Of a stretch of 64,000 nt of DNA, positions 17,399-26,521 are shown piece after piece (the stretch's first letter is position 1; each line of letters opens with the position of its first letter). Under the pieces are notes generated by a model. It was not told the origin of the DNA. It saw nothing but the letters and a program-made list of their open reading frames with translations, and ran no database searches. The position numbers and the translations under genes were made by a program. This stretch comes from Paraburkholderia sp. FT54 (lineage in GTDB: Bacteria > Pseudomonadota > Gammaproteobacteria > Burkholderiales > Burkholderiaceae), in assembly GCF_031585635.1 (NCBI RefSeq), contig NZ_CP134196.1, forward strand, positions 2,418,001 through 2,482,000, written 5' to 3'.

Positions 17399-19201
17399 AT
17401 GAGCTACACGGCGCCCGTCAAGGACATGCTGTTTGTCATCAATGAACTCGCCCACCTCGATCGCGTATCGACGCTCCCGGGCTTCGAGGACGCTACCGCC
17501 GACACGGCGCAGGCGGTGCTCGACGAAGCGGCGAAGTTCAGCGCGGACGTGATTGCGCCGTTGAATTTCGAAGGCGACAAAAATCCGAGCGCCTGGCGCG
17601 ACGGTGAGGTTTACGCCACGCCGGGCTTCAAGGAAGCCTTTCGCCAGTTTGCCGAAGGTGGCTGGCAAGGGGTCGTGCATCCCGTCGAATACGGTGGCCA
17701 GGGTTTGCCCAAACTGCTGGCGACACCGTGCATCGAGATGCTGAACGCCGCCAACCTGTCGCTTGCCCTGTGCCCGCTCTTGACCGACGGCGCGATCGAG
17801 GCGCTCCTGACAGCCGGCACTGAAGCGCAGAAGCAAGCCTACGTGCCGAAGCTGATCTCCGGCGAGTGGACCGGAACGATGAATCTGACCGAACCGCAAG
17901 CCGGCTCGGATCTGGCGTTGGTACGCACACGCGCCGAGCCCCAAGGCGACGGAACGTATCGCGTGTTCGGCACCAAGATCTTTATCACGTGGGGCGAACA
18001 CGATATGGCGAAAAACATCGTCCATCTCGTGCTGGCTCGTACACCCGATGCACCAGAGGGCGTCAAGGGCATCTCCCTCTTTGCTGTCCCGAAGTTTCTC
18101 GTCAACGAAGACGGTTCGCTGGGCGAGCGCAATGACGTGCATTGCGTGTCGATCGAACACAAGCTCGGCATCAAGGCGAGCCCGACCGCAGTGCTGCAGT
18201 TCGGCGATCATGGTGGCGCAATTGGCCAACTGATCGGCGAGGAGAATCGCGGCCTCGAATACATGTTCATCATGATGAATGCGGCCCGCTTTGGCGTGGG
18301 TGTGCAGGGTATCGCCGTTGCTGACCGCGCGTATCAGAAGGCCGTTGCGTATGCGAAGGATCGCGTGCAAAGCCGGCCGGTGGATGGCTCCGCAAAGCAG
18401 TCCGTGTCGATCATTCAGCACCCGGACGTGCGCCGCATGCTGTTGACAATGCGCGCGCTAACCGAGGGCGCCCGGGCGCTCGCTTACGTCGCAGCCACGC
18501 ATAGCGACATCGCGCATCGCCACGCGGACGAAGCCGTGCAGGCGGAACACCAGGCCATCTACGAATATCTCGTGCCAATTGTGAAGGGCTGGAGCACAGA
18601 AATCTCGATCGAAGTAGCGAGCCTGGGCGTGCAGGTTCACGGCGGCATGGGCTTCATCGAAGAGACGGGCGCTGCACAGTACTATCGCGACGCCCGCATC
18701 CTGACGATCTACGAAGGCACCACGGCGATTCAGGCGAACGATCTGATCGGGCGCAAAACCTTGCGCGACGGCGGCGCGGTGGCGAAAGCAATCCTCGCCC
18801 AGATTGATCGAACGCTGGACGAACTGAAAGACTGTGCGTCGTTCTCGTCCAACCCTGCGTTCCGGTCGCTGCACAAGCGGCTCGCGACGGGCCGTCAAGC
18901 GCTCGCGAGCGTAGTGGATTTCAGCCTCGCCAACGCAAAAAGCGATCCGAATGCGGTGTTTGCTGGCGGCGTGCCCTACCTGAAGCTGGCTGGCATCGTC
19001 CTGGTGGGCTGGCAATTCGCACGCGCCCTGCTGGTGGCTGCTGAGAAGCAGGCTGAGGATAAGTCGTTCTACGACTCGAAGATCGCGACCGCTCACTTCT
19101 TTGCCGATCACATCCTGCCCCAGGCCGTCGCGCTTGAGGCATCCATCGTCAGCGCGAAGAACAACGAAGGCATGTTGGCGCTGAGTGAAGACCAGTTCTA
19201 A
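17399..19201 (+). CDS. Acyl-CoA dehydrogenase, long C-terminal form (FadE/DmdC-like)
   Basis: 600 residues, longer than the ~380 of classical members because of a C-terminal extension (~470-600), as in the 3-methylmercaptopropionyl-CoA dehydrogenase-like group. Motifs seen: MNLTEPQAGSDL (FAD/substrate region), KIFITWGEHD, QVHGGMGFIEETGAAQYYRDARILTIYEGT (C-terminal FAD loop, split over 605-660 bp of the gene). It oxidises an acyl-CoA to the 2-enoyl-CoA and passes electrons to ETF. The ETF-QO gene follows after 17 nt, matching that flow. The start has no strong Shine-Dalgarno site. Confidence 0.92.
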   Translation: MSYTAPVKDMLFVINELAHLDRVSTLPGFEDATADTAQAVLDEAAKFSADVIAPLNFEGDKNPSAWRDGEVYATPGFKEAFRQFAEGGWQGVVHPVEYGGQGLPKLLATPCIEMLNAANLSLALCPLLTDGAIEALLTAGTEAQKQAYVPKLISGEWTGTMNLTEPQAGSDLALVRTRAEPQGDGTYRVFGTKIFITWGEHDMAKNIVHLVLARTPDAPEGVKGISLFAVPKFLVNEDGSLGERNDVHCVSIEHKLGIKASPTAVLQFGDHGGAIGQLIGEENRGLEYMFIMMNAARFGVGVQGIAVADRAYQKAVAYAKDRVQSRPVDGSAKQSVSIIQHPDVRRMLLTMRALTEGARALAYVAATHSDIAHRHADEAVQAEHQAIYEYLVPIVKGWSTEISIEVASLGVQVHGGMGFIEETGAAQYYRDARILTIYEGTTAIQANDLIGRKTLRDGGAVAKAILAQIDRTLDELKDCASFSSNPAFRSLHKRLATGRQALASVVDFSLANAKSDPNAVFAGGVPYLKLAGIVLVGWQFARALLVAAEKQAEDKSFYDSKIATAHFFADHILPQAVALEASIVSAKNNEGMLALSEDQF

Positions 19202-19218
19202 AGAAAAGGCATCGCATC

Positions 19219-20892
19219 GTGACAGACGCAAGTCTCATTGAGCAGTACGGCCCACGCGAGTCGATGGAATACGACGTCGTGATCGTCGGCGGCGGCCCGG
19301 CTGGCCTGTCCGCGGCGATCCGCCTGAAGCAGCTGGCGGCGAAGAAAGGCGTCGAGCTTGGCGTGTGCGTACTGGAAAAAGGCTCGGAGATCGGGGCTCA
19401 TAGCCTCTCGGGCGCGGTGATGGATCCGCGCGCTCTGAACGAGCTGATTCCCGACTGGAAGGAAAAGGGCGCGCCTTTGGACGTTGAGGTGACGGAAGAC
19501 CGCTTCCTGTTCCTCACGGAAACCGGTTCGAGGAGCGTGCCGACCTGGGCGTTACCGGACAATTTCAAGAATCACGGTAACTATGTGATCAGCCTCGCGA
19601 ACGTCACGCGCTGGCTGGGTCAGCAGGCTGAGGCGCTGGGTGTCGAGATTTTCCCGGGCTTTCCGGCCGCTGAAATCCTCTACAACGACGATGGCTCGGT
19701 CAAAGGCGTCGCCACCGGCAATCTCGGCATTGGCAAGGACGGTGAGCCGACCGAGAACTTCCAGCTCGGTATGGAACTGCACGCGAAATACACGCTGTTC
19801 TGCGAAGGCGCGCGTGGGCATCTCGGCCGTCAGCTGAACGATAAATTCCGGTTGCGCGAAGGCGCCGATCCACAGGTCTACGGGATCGGCATCAAGGAAC
19901 TGTGGGAAATCGATCCGAGCAAGCACAAGCCGGGTCTGGTGATGCACACCGCTGGCTGGCCGCTGGAGAACGACACGTACGGCGGCTCGTTCCTGTATCA
20001 CATGGATAACAACCAGGTGGTGGTGGGCTTCGTGGTGGGTCTGGGCTATACCAACCCGTACCTGTCGCCGTTCGAGGAATTCCAGCGCTACAAGACGCAT
20101 CCGGCGATCCGCGCGGTGCTCGAAGGCGGCAAGCGTGTGTCGTATGGCGCGCGTGCAATCACGGCCGGCGGCCTGATGTCGCTGCCGAAGCTGGTGTTTC
20201 CGGGCGGCGCGCTGGTGGGCGACGACGCGGGCTTCCTGAACGCATCGCGGATCAAGGGTTCGCACGCGGCGATCAAGACCGGCATGCTGGCGGCCGAAGC
20301 CGCTTTTGAAGCCGTACAGGCAGGACGCACCAGCGACGAGCTCACCGCCTATCCGGAAAGCTTCAAGACCTCGTGGCTGCACACCGAACTGCATCGCGCG
20401 CGCAACTTCAAGCAGTGGATGAGCAAAGGCCTGTACCTCGGCACGCTGATGGTCGGCATCGAGCAGAAGCTGCTGGGCGGCAATGTGCCGTGGACGCTGC
20501 ATCACCAGCATTCGGACCACGAGATGCTCAAGCCCGCGTCACAGTGCAAGCCGATCACGTATCCGAAGCCGGATGGCAAGCTGACGTTCGACCGTTTGTC
20601 TTCAGTGTTCATCTCGAACACGAATCACGAGGAAAACCAGCCGGCCCACCTGACGCTGAAAGATCCATCGGTGCCGGTGAACGTGAACTGGCAGACGTAT
20701 GCGGGTCCGGAATCGCGTTACTGCCCGGCGGCGGTGTACGAGTTTGTGAAGAACGACGACGGCAGCGAGCGTCTCGTGATCAACGCGCAAAACTGCGTGC
20801 ACTGCAAGACCTGCGATATCAAGGACCCGACACAGAACATCGTGTGGATGACGCCTGAGGGTGGCGGCGGCCCGAACTATCCGAACATGTAA
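19219..20892 (+). CDS. Electron transfer flavoprotein-ubiquinone oxidoreductase
   Basis: 557 residues from GTG 19219 (AAAAGG upstream). The FAD dinucleotide fold is at VIVGGGPAGLSAAI near residue 18. Near the C-terminus four cysteines in CPAAVYEF and CVHCKTCDIKDP bind a [4Fe-4S] cluster. The protein passes electrons from acyl-CoA dehydrogenases, via ETF, to ubiquinone at the inner membrane. Length and domain order match the complete enzyme. No etfAB genes are in the window. Confidence 0.95.
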   Translation: MTDASLIEQYGPRESMEYDVVIVGGGPAGLSAAIRLKQLAAKKGVELGVCVLEKGSEIGAHSLSGAVMDPRALNELIPDWKEKGAPLDVEVTEDRFLFLTETGSRSVPTWALPDNFKNHGNYVISLANVTRWLGQQAEALGVEIFPGFPAAEILYNDDGSVKGVATGNLGIGKDGEPTENFQLGMELHAKYTLFCEGARGHLGRQLNDKFRLREGADPQVYGIGIKELWEIDPSKHKPGLVMHTAGWPLENDTYGGSFLYHMDNNQVVVGFVVGLGYTNPYLSPFEEFQRYKTHPAIRAVLEGGKRVSYGARAITAGGLMSLPKLVFPGGALVGDDAGFLNASRIKGSHAAIKTGMLAAEAAFEAVQAGRTSDELTAYPESFKTSWLHTELHRARNFKQWMSKGLYLGTLMVGIEQKLLGGNVPWTLHHQHSDHEMLKPASQCKPITYPKPDGKLTFDRLSSVFISNTNHEENQPAHLTLKDPSVPVNVNWQTYAGPESRYCPAAVYEFVKNDDGSERLVINAQNCVHCKTCDIKDPTQNIVWMTPEGGGGPNYPNM

Positions 20893-20899
20893 GTCGATA

Positions 20900-20926
20900 C
20901 GCGGGGCATCGAAAACGATGCCCGCG
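20900..20926 (+). terminator. Intercistronic hairpin between ETF-QO and thiolase genes
   Basis: An 11-bp stem with one bulged G (20900-20911 with 20916-20926) and an AAAA loop, 7 nt after the ETF-QO stop. No T-run follows, so it may attenuate or stabilise the message rather than end it. Confidence 0.5.
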
Positions 20927-20953
20927 TGTGTCATCTAAATCAAGGATTGCGAC

Positions 20954-22141
20954 GTGCAAAGAGAAGTCGTTATTGTGAGTGGTGTACGCACCGCGATTGG
21001 GAAATTCGGCGGAAGCCTGAAAGACGTGCCGCCGACGGAGCTTGCAGCCCTTGTAGTACGAGAGGTACTGGCACGCGCCAAGGTTGCCGGCGATCAGGTG
21101 GGACACGTGGTGTTCGGCAATGTCATTGCGACTGAACCCAAAGACATGTACATGGCACGTGTGGCCGCCATTAACGGCGGTGTCTCCGAGGCAGCGCCGG
21201 CACTGACCGTGAACCGTCTGTGCGGCTCCGGATTGCAGGCCATTATCTCCGCCGCGCAAGCCATTCTGCTGGGTGACGCCGACGTTGCCATCGGCGGCGG
21301 CGCAGAAAACATGAGCCGTGCGCCTTACATCACTCCCGACACACGCTTTGGCGTGCGGATGGGCGATGCGCGTCTGATCGACATGATGCTGGGCGCACTG
21401 AACGATCCATTCCATACCGTTCCGATGGGAATCACGGCGGAAAATGTTGCACAGAAATATGGCATCACGCGCGAGCAGCAGGACGCATTGGCTGTGGAGT
21501 CGCACCGCCGTGCAGCGCGCGCGATCGCCGAAGGGCGCTTCAAGGAGCAGATTGTTCCCGTGACGCGTCGAGTCAAGGGGAAAGAAGTGTCGTTCGATAC
21601 GGACGAACACGTGCGTCCGGACGTCTCCCTCGACGACCTTTCCGGTATGCGACCCGCTTTCCAGAAGACCGATGGCACCGTGACGGCGGGCAACGCATCC
21701 GGCATCAATGACGCCGCCGCCGCGATCCTGTTGATGGAGCGCAGTGCCGCGGAACAACGCCGGATCAAGCCGCTGGCCCGCCTCGTGTCCTACGCTCATG
21801 CCGGCGTGGATCCGCTCTACATGGGTATCGGTCCCGTGCCAGCCACACGCATCGCACTCAAACGCGCGGGCCTGGATATTCGCGATATCGACGTGATCGA
21901 AGCAAACGAAGCATTTGCGGCACAAGCCTGCGCCGTCGCACAAGAACTCCAGCTCGATGCTGCCAAAGTGAATCCCAACGGCTCCGGTATTTCACTAGGT
22001 CATCCAATCGGCGCAACGGGCGCATTGATCACCGTCAAGGCTCTCCATGAACTGAAGCGTGTGAACGGCCGCTTCGCGCTGGTGACCATGTGCATCGGCG
22101 GCGGTCAGGGTATCGCAGCCATCTTCGAGAATCTTCAATAG
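20954..22141 (+). CDS. Beta-ketothiolase / acetyl-CoA acetyltransferase (BktB-like)
   Basis: 395 residues from GTG 20954, with AAGGA upstream. The acylated cysteine is C90 (VNRLCGSGLQA). The C-terminal motifs NEAFAAQA, GHPIGATGA and CIGGGQG give the remaining active-site histidine and cysteine. It cleaves 3-ketoacyl-CoA to acetyl-CoA plus a shortened acyl-CoA, or condenses acetyl-CoA. It ends the acyl-CoA dehydrogenase operon; a decayed 3-hydroxyacyl-CoA dehydrogenase stump follows. Confidence 0.93.
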   Translation: MQREVVIVSGVRTAIGKFGGSLKDVPPTELAALVVREVLARAKVAGDQVGHVVFGNVIATEPKDMYMARVAAINGGVSEAAPALTVNRLCGSGLQAIISAAQAILLGDADVAIGGGAENMSRAPYITPDTRFGVRMGDARLIDMMLGALNDPFHTVPMGITAENVAQKYGITREQQDALAVESHRRAARAIAEGRFKEQIVPVTRRVKGKEVSFDTDEHVRPDVSLDDLSGMRPAFQKTDGTVTAGNASGINDAAAAILLMERSAAEQRRIKPLARLVSYAHAGVDPLYMGIGPVPATRIALKRAGLDIRDIDVIEANEAFAAQACAVAQELQLDAAKVNPNGSGISLGHPIGATGALITVKALHELKRVNGRFALVTMCIGGGQGIAAIFENLQ

Positions 22142-22171
22142 TCGCTATGAACTATTTGACTGCAAGAGCGA

Positions 22172-22281
22172 GCTGAACGCACGATCCTGAAGGAGATCGA
22201 AGCGGTCGCAAAACAACGCGCGATTATCGCGACGAACACCTCGTCGATCTCCATCACATCGTTGGCGGGATCACGCGGACA
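22172..22281 (+). pseudogene. Stump of a 3-hydroxyacyl-CoA dehydrogenase gene
   Basis: Translating from 22175 gives RTILKEIEAVAKQRAIIATN followed by TSSISITSLA. This matches the conserved end of the NAD domain of 3-hydroxyacyl-CoA dehydrogenases (EL-K..L...I......I.A.NTS..SIT.LA). No start codon, upstream glycine-rich motif or downstream domain remains. It sits exactly where such a gene would be expected after the thiolase, and the GST gene of the next region runs into it from the other strand. Confidence 0.6.
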
Positions 22282-22283
22282 CA

Positions 22284-22928
22284 TTACGCTTGCTTCCCAT
22301 CCTGACGATCCGGAGCACTTTCTGCATTCAGCGCCCGCCCGAAGGCATCTCTTGCGCGCAGCCGTTCGAGATACGCGGATACTTGCGGTGGAAAGTCATC
22401 CTGTAGCCCGTTCATTGCCGCGAATATGAGCGCATATCCGACCGAGATATCAGCTGCTGTAAAACGGGCACCGCACACGTAATCGTCTTTGGAAAGAATT
22501 GCGCTGATTGCCCGAAGGCGCCCGAAGAAAAAGCGCCGGTAATCGTCGGCCACCCGAGGTGCTCGCGTTTCCTCGGGTTCGAGGCGCGTGTATCGCATGT
22601 AAATGGCGATCGGAAACGTCAGCGTGGCTTCACCGAAACTCAAAAAATTAAGGTATCGCGCGTACGTTGAATCCGATGGCAAAACGGCGAAGCGATGGGT
22701 TTCGTCCCGATCTGCCAGATACTGGCAGATCGCGCTAGACTCCGTCATGATCACGTCTTCGTCAATGAAACACGGGACGGTTCCTAGCGGATTCAATCCC
22801 AGGTACTCTCGCGCCTTTACCCGCGGAGGAAATGGCAGGACGTGCAGCCGATAAGGCAGTTGCAGTTCCTCGAGCATCCACAGAGGGCGAAACGATCGCG
22901 ACCGGGCGCAATGATAGAGGTCGATCAT
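22284..22928 (-). CDS. Glutathione S-transferase family protein
   Basis: 214 residues. The thioredoxin-like N-terminal domain carries LNPLGTVPCFIDEDVIMTES, with the cis-proline (VPC) and the glutathione gamma-glutamyl anchor (ES). An all-helical C-terminal domain follows. There is no signal peptide. The likely role is glutathione conjugation or a glutathione-dependent step in the catabolic pathway next to it. The stop lies next to the dehydrogenase stump; the start follows the CoA ligase stop by 9 nt, so both are co-transcribed on the minus strand. Confidence 0.88.
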   Translation of the reverse strand: MIDLYHCARSRSFRPLWMLEELQLPYRLHVLPFPPRVKAREYLGLNPLGTVPCFIDEDVIMTESSAICQYLADRDETHRFAVLPSDSTYARYLNFLSFGEATLTFPIAIYMRYTRLEPEETRAPRVADDYRRFFFGRLRAISAILSKDDYVCGARFTAADISVGYALIFAAMNGLQDDFPPQVSAYLERLRARDAFGRALNAESAPDRQDGKQA

Positions 22929-22937
22929 GGTCAGTGG

Positions 22938-24590
22938 CTATTGATTGCCATGCGTGGGTCCAGGCGCGTCCGCTCGAGTCGTGCCGGTACGTATCGAGGG
23001 GTCCGCTGCGGCGCGTTCGCGTAAGACAGCCTTTGCAACCTTGCCGATTCCGATACGCGGCAGGCTCTCGATAAGCAGAACCTCACTCGGTCCTTTGAAT
23101 CTTGCCAGGTTTTGCGCACAATGCTCACGCACCATTTCTGGCAACAGTCGGATCTGGTCCGGATCAAGGTCCGGGCTTGCGACAACGTATGCGACGACCA
23201 CCTCGTTATACATTGCACAAGGCTTACCGACGACCGCGACCTCTTTCACAGAAGGCAGCGTTGCGATGGTCGCCTCGACTTCCGCTGCTGAAACATTCTC
23301 GCCGCCAACCTTGATGATGTCTTTCTGCCTGTCGGCGAACTCCATCCAGCCATCGTTGTCGAGCCTGACTCGGTCTCCTGTTAGAAAATAGCCTGCCGAA
23401 TCGAACGACTCTTCCGTCGTGCGCTCGTCGCCATCGTATTCGCTGAAAATTGAGAGTCCGCGACGGCCGCCAACGAGGAGACGACCTGTTTCACCCGCTC
23501 TAACATGGCGTGCCTCGTCGTCCACTACTCGCACCTGATATGCATGGCTCGGTCGACCGATGCCGCCCGTCAATTTTCCGTGGCTGGGCGTCGATACGAT
23601 AACTTGGGTCAGCACCTCAGTCATGCCCCATCCGGCTACCATTGAAACACGGTAAAAGGATGACAAGGCGTGGTCATGTCGGGAAGTTACCCAGACGCGG
23701 AAGTTGTGGTCGGGTACCGGCTCGGCCTTCAGCGCTGCCATGGTGAAGTGCACCTGAGAGCCTACACTCGCCCTGTGCCGCAGCGCGCTGTCCCAATAGC
23801 GGCTTCTGGAGAATTTTGGCTGAAGGACGACCGTGCCACCGGCCCACATTGTCGAAAAGAAGCACCACGACAGGCCAACGACATGGAAGAGCGGAAGAAA
23901 GAGCAGGTGAACATCGTCGTCCTGCAAGCGCTGTTGCCGCGCATTTAGTTCCGCCGCCCAAAGGATATTGGCATGCGTCCAGACAACACCCTTTGGTCGA
24001 GAAGTAGAACCGGTGGTGTACATCACCGATGCCTGGGCCAAAGGATCGGCCGGCCTGCGAGGCAGAGGCCTGGCATACAGTCTTGAGAAGTCAAAGAGCC
24101 TCTGAGCCGCTACCGCACTCTCACCGCCTTCGGCCTCAGCATTCACTACAGCAATCCAGGCAAGTTGGGAGCAATGTTCTGCGAGAAGTGGAGCGAGATG
24201 CGACTGGGTCACGGCACAAACAGCGCGCGCAGCGGCAACCAGATAGGCGAGTTCGGGTCCAGCTGCCAGCGCATTCGTTGCGACGCACACAGCGCCAAGC
24301 CAGGCGCACGCAAAGCGAACCAACACTGCTTCGGGACAGTTCTCCATGTGGACAACGACGCGGTCACCTGCCTTTACTCCACGGGCAGCCATACCGCCCG
24401 CGAGACGCTGCACATGGTCAAGAAGATCCGCATAGCTGTACGTACGACCGTGGCCATCGAAGGGATCCCATATGAGGAAGGGATGATCTCCTCGACGTGC
24501 AGCAAGCTCGACTAGCCATGTGGCGATGTCATAGCCGGCATAAGGGTTAGTAACGACGTCTTCAGTATCGGAGATGCGGGAAGGGACCAT
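22938..24590 (-). CDS. Acyl-CoA ligase (AMP-binding)
   Basis: 550 residues. The AMP-binding P-loop reads YTTGSTSRPKG, with threonine and serine where TSGTTG is usual. The core GYFLTGDRVRLDNDGWMEF and the hinge DRQKDIIKVGGENVSA follow. The C-terminal lysine lies in PRIGIGKVAKAVL. It resembles CaiC-like and other medium-size CoA ligases. GAGAGAAAG precedes the ATG. It forms a minus-strand unit with the GST gene; the nitronate monooxygenase-like gene is upstream in the same direction. Confidence 0.9.
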   Translation of the reverse strand: MVPSRISDTEDVVTNPYAGYDIATWLVELAARRGDHPFLIWDPFDGHGRTYSYADLLDHVQRLAGGMAARGVKAGDRVVVHMENCPEAVLVRFACAWLGAVCVATNALAAGPELAYLVAAARAVCAVTQSHLAPLLAEHCSQLAWIAVVNAEAEGGESAVAAQRLFDFSRLYARPLPRRPADPLAQASVMYTTGSTSRPKGVVWTHANILWAAELNARQQRLQDDDVHLLFLPLFHVVGLSWCFFSTMWAGGTVVLQPKFSRSRYWDSALRHRASVGSQVHFTMAALKAEPVPDHNFRVWVTSRHDHALSSFYRVSMVAGWGMTEVLTQVIVSTPSHGKLTGGIGRPSHAYQVRVVDDEARHVRAGETGRLLVGGRRGLSIFSEYDGDERTTEESFDSAGYFLTGDRVRLDNDGWMEFADRQKDIIKVGGENVSAAEVEATIATLPSVKEVAVVGKPCAMYNEVVVAYVVASPDLDPDQIRLLPEMVREHCAQNLARFKGPSEVLLIESLPRIGIGKVAKAVLRERAAADPSIRTGTTRADAPGPTHGNQ

Positions 24591-24640
24591 ACTGCTTTCT
24601 CTCTGTCATCGGGTGATTGTGACGGTAAGTTCGCAAGTTG

Positions 24641-25627
24641 TTAGACACTGCGCAGGCTTGATTCCGGAAATGCCAGTCGTGATTGCGCCTGGTCATACTC
24701 GTGCCTCAGCCGCTCTATCAGTTTTGCTGCAGGTACGATCTGCTTTACAGCACCGATTCCCTGGCCTGCGCCCCACACGTCCCGCCAGGCTTTGGCCTTT
24801 GCATTGCTTCCCGATCCAAAATTCATGGTTGACGGGTCTGACTCAGGCAGGCCATCTGGATCGAGTCCCGCTGCAACAATGCTTTTGCGCAGATAGTTGC
24901 CATGCACACCCGTAAACAGATTCGTATAAACGATGTCTGATGCCCTGCCTTCGACAATGGCGTCCTTGTAGCCTTCGACGGCATTGGCCTCCTCCGTGGC
25001 GATGAAAGCACTGCCGACATAGGCGAGGTCGGCACCGCTCGCCTGCGCTGCCAGGATCGAGTTGCCGTTGGCAATTGCGCCTGACAACAATAGCGGGCCA
25101 TCGAACCATTCCCGAATTTCCTGAACAAGAGCGAACGGCGAAAGCACGCCGGCGTGACCACCCGCACCGGTTGCAACTGCGATCAGTCCGTCTGCGCCCT
25201 TCTCGATTGCCTTACGTGCAAACACGTTGTTGATGACATCGTGAAACACAATCCCTCCCCACCCATGGACTGCGTCATTGATCTCTTTCCTCGCTCCGAG
25301 TGAAGTGATGACAATCGGTACCCGATACTTCTTGCAGACTTCCATATCCGTGTCGAGACGATTGTTTGATCGATGGACAATCTGATTGACCGCGAACGGT
25401 GCCGATGGTCGCTGCGGATGATTCCTGTCATGCTCCGCCAACTCGGTTGTGATGCGATCGAGCCATTGCTCAAGCACCCCTTCAGGTCGTGCATTCAAAG
25501 CAGGAAAGGAGCCGACAATCCCGGCTTTGCATTGTGCAATGACGAGATCAGGGTTCGAAATGATGAACAAAGGCGAACCGACGACCGGAACGGAAAGCCT
25601 GTTATGCAGAATGCTGGGAATAGCCAT
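24641..25627 (-). CDS. Nitronate monooxygenase-family flavoprotein (2-nitropropane dioxygenase-like)
   Basis: 328 residues from ATG 25627, chosen for GGAG 7 nt upstream. It is a TIM-barrel FMN protein with VVGSPLFIISNPDLV at the N-terminus, VATGAGGHAG (the conserved histidine), and SGAIANGNSI plus GADLAYVGSAFIATEE for FMN phosphate binding. Annotated members oxidise nitronates, but many in acyl-CoA catabolic clusters act as flavin-dependent reductases or on CoA esters (for example IpdC in steroid ring catabolism). The context here favours a catabolic role over nitroalkane detoxification. Confidence 0.88.
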   Translation of the reverse strand: MAIPSILHNRLSVPVVGSPLFIISNPDLVIAQCKAGIVGSFPALNARPEGVLEQWLDRITTELAEHDRNHPQRPSAPFAVNQIVHRSNNRLDTDMEVCKKYRVPIVITSLGARKEINDAVHGWGGIVFHDVINNVFARKAIEKGADGLIAVATGAGGHAGVLSPFALVQEIREWFDGPLLLSGAIANGNSILAAQASGADLAYVGSAFIATEEANAVEGYKDAIVEGRASDIVYTNLFTGVHGNYLRKSIVAAGLDPDGLPESDPSTMNFGSGSNAKAKAWRDVWGAGQGIGAVKQIVPAAKLIERLRHEYDQAQSRLAFPESSLRSV

Positions 25628-25715
25628 ACACATACTCCGTCGTAAAACGATTTTGGAAAAGTACCGCTGCAAGCGAGGCCTGCAGGGCGCTGCTTCTACC
25701 CGTTGGCCACTTCTT

Positions 25716-26339
25716 TCAGGCCCGAGGGGCAGTCAGCCTGATGATTTCTTCTTCGACATCGCGCAGCTGGTCTTTGCCGAAGTACATTTCGTCGTTAACA
25801 AAGAAAGTGGGGGAGCCAAATGCTCCTCTTTCAAAAGCTTCCTGGGTATTGTCGATCAGCCGCTGCTTGACCTCGGGAACGTCGATCCGCTGTGCAAATC
25901 CTTTGCCGTCCAGACCAGCCTTATCGAGTGCCGCGGAAAGCACGGCAGGGTCGCCCATGTCCAGTTCGTCTTCCCACATGAACCGGTACACTGAAGTCAC
26001 GTACAAGTCGAACGTTCCGTCCAGCTGGGCTGCAACGGCCCCACGCATCAGCTTTAGGGTATTGATCGGAAAATGCGGGTTGTATCGGTACTCCGTGATC
26101 CCATGTCGGGCAACAAACCTGGCAGTTTCGAGTTTGCTGAACTGTGGTTTGTTCTTGATGCGGGAGAAGGCGTCTGCAGGTGATTGATTCCCAGTCAACT
26201 TGAATAGCCCTCCTAGCAGAATAGGCACGTACCTGAACACCACTTCGTGACGCGCCTCGACATGCGGGATCACCTTGTGGCTGAGGTACGCATTTGGACT
26301 GCCGAAGTCAAAAAGAAAATCAACCTGGACCTTACTCAC
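25716..26339 (-). CDS. 2-hydroxychromene-2-carboxylate isomerase-like protein (DsbA fold)
   Basis: 207 residues from GTG 26339, chosen because GGGAG lies 5 nt upstream; in-frame ATGs at 26354 and 26363 are possible. The start VDFLFDFGSPNAYLSHKVIP carries serine where DsbA has cysteine, as in the glutathione-dependent HCCA isomerases (NahD) and kappa-class GSTs. FGSPTFFVNDEMYFGKDQL near the end holds the cis-proline. Such enzymes isomerise aromatic ring-cleavage products. The gene is followed by the flavoprotein gene on the same strand, and a palindromic candidate operator lies just upstream. Confidence 0.85.
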   Translation of the reverse strand: MSKVQVDFLFDFGSPNAYLSHKVIPHVEARHEVVFRYVPILLGGLFKLTGNQSPADAFSRIKNKPQFSKLETARFVARHGITEYRYNPHFPINTLKLMRGAVAAQLDGTFDLYVTSVYRFMWEDELDMGDPAVLSAALDKAGLDGKGFAQRIDVPEVKQRLIDNTQEAFERGAFGSPTFFVNDEMYFGKDQLRDVEEEIIRLTAPRA

Positions 26340-26362
26340 GTTGTCTCCCGTCATATCGTTCA

Positions 26363-26390
26363 ATATGCACTATATTGTGCATATGCACTC
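26363..26390. promoter_or_regulatory. Candidate IclR operator upstream of the isomerase gene
   Basis: A perfect inverted repeat ATATGCAC-TATATT-GTGCATAT (26363-26384) followed at once by a third, direct half-site (TGCACT). The same forward-reverse-forward order of TGCA-containing half-sites occurs at 29114 and 29220. The IclR gene is the next gene upstream. Confidence 0.55.
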
Positions 26391-26521
26391 GCAAACAGTC
26401 ATTGCGACTGGAATTCGCAATGACCAATCGATCACCAAACAACAACCATCCACGCTGAAAATGATCGTCCGGGCACCGTCATCGACCGAAAAGCACCGAT
26501 GCCACCGCGCACATTGTTCAG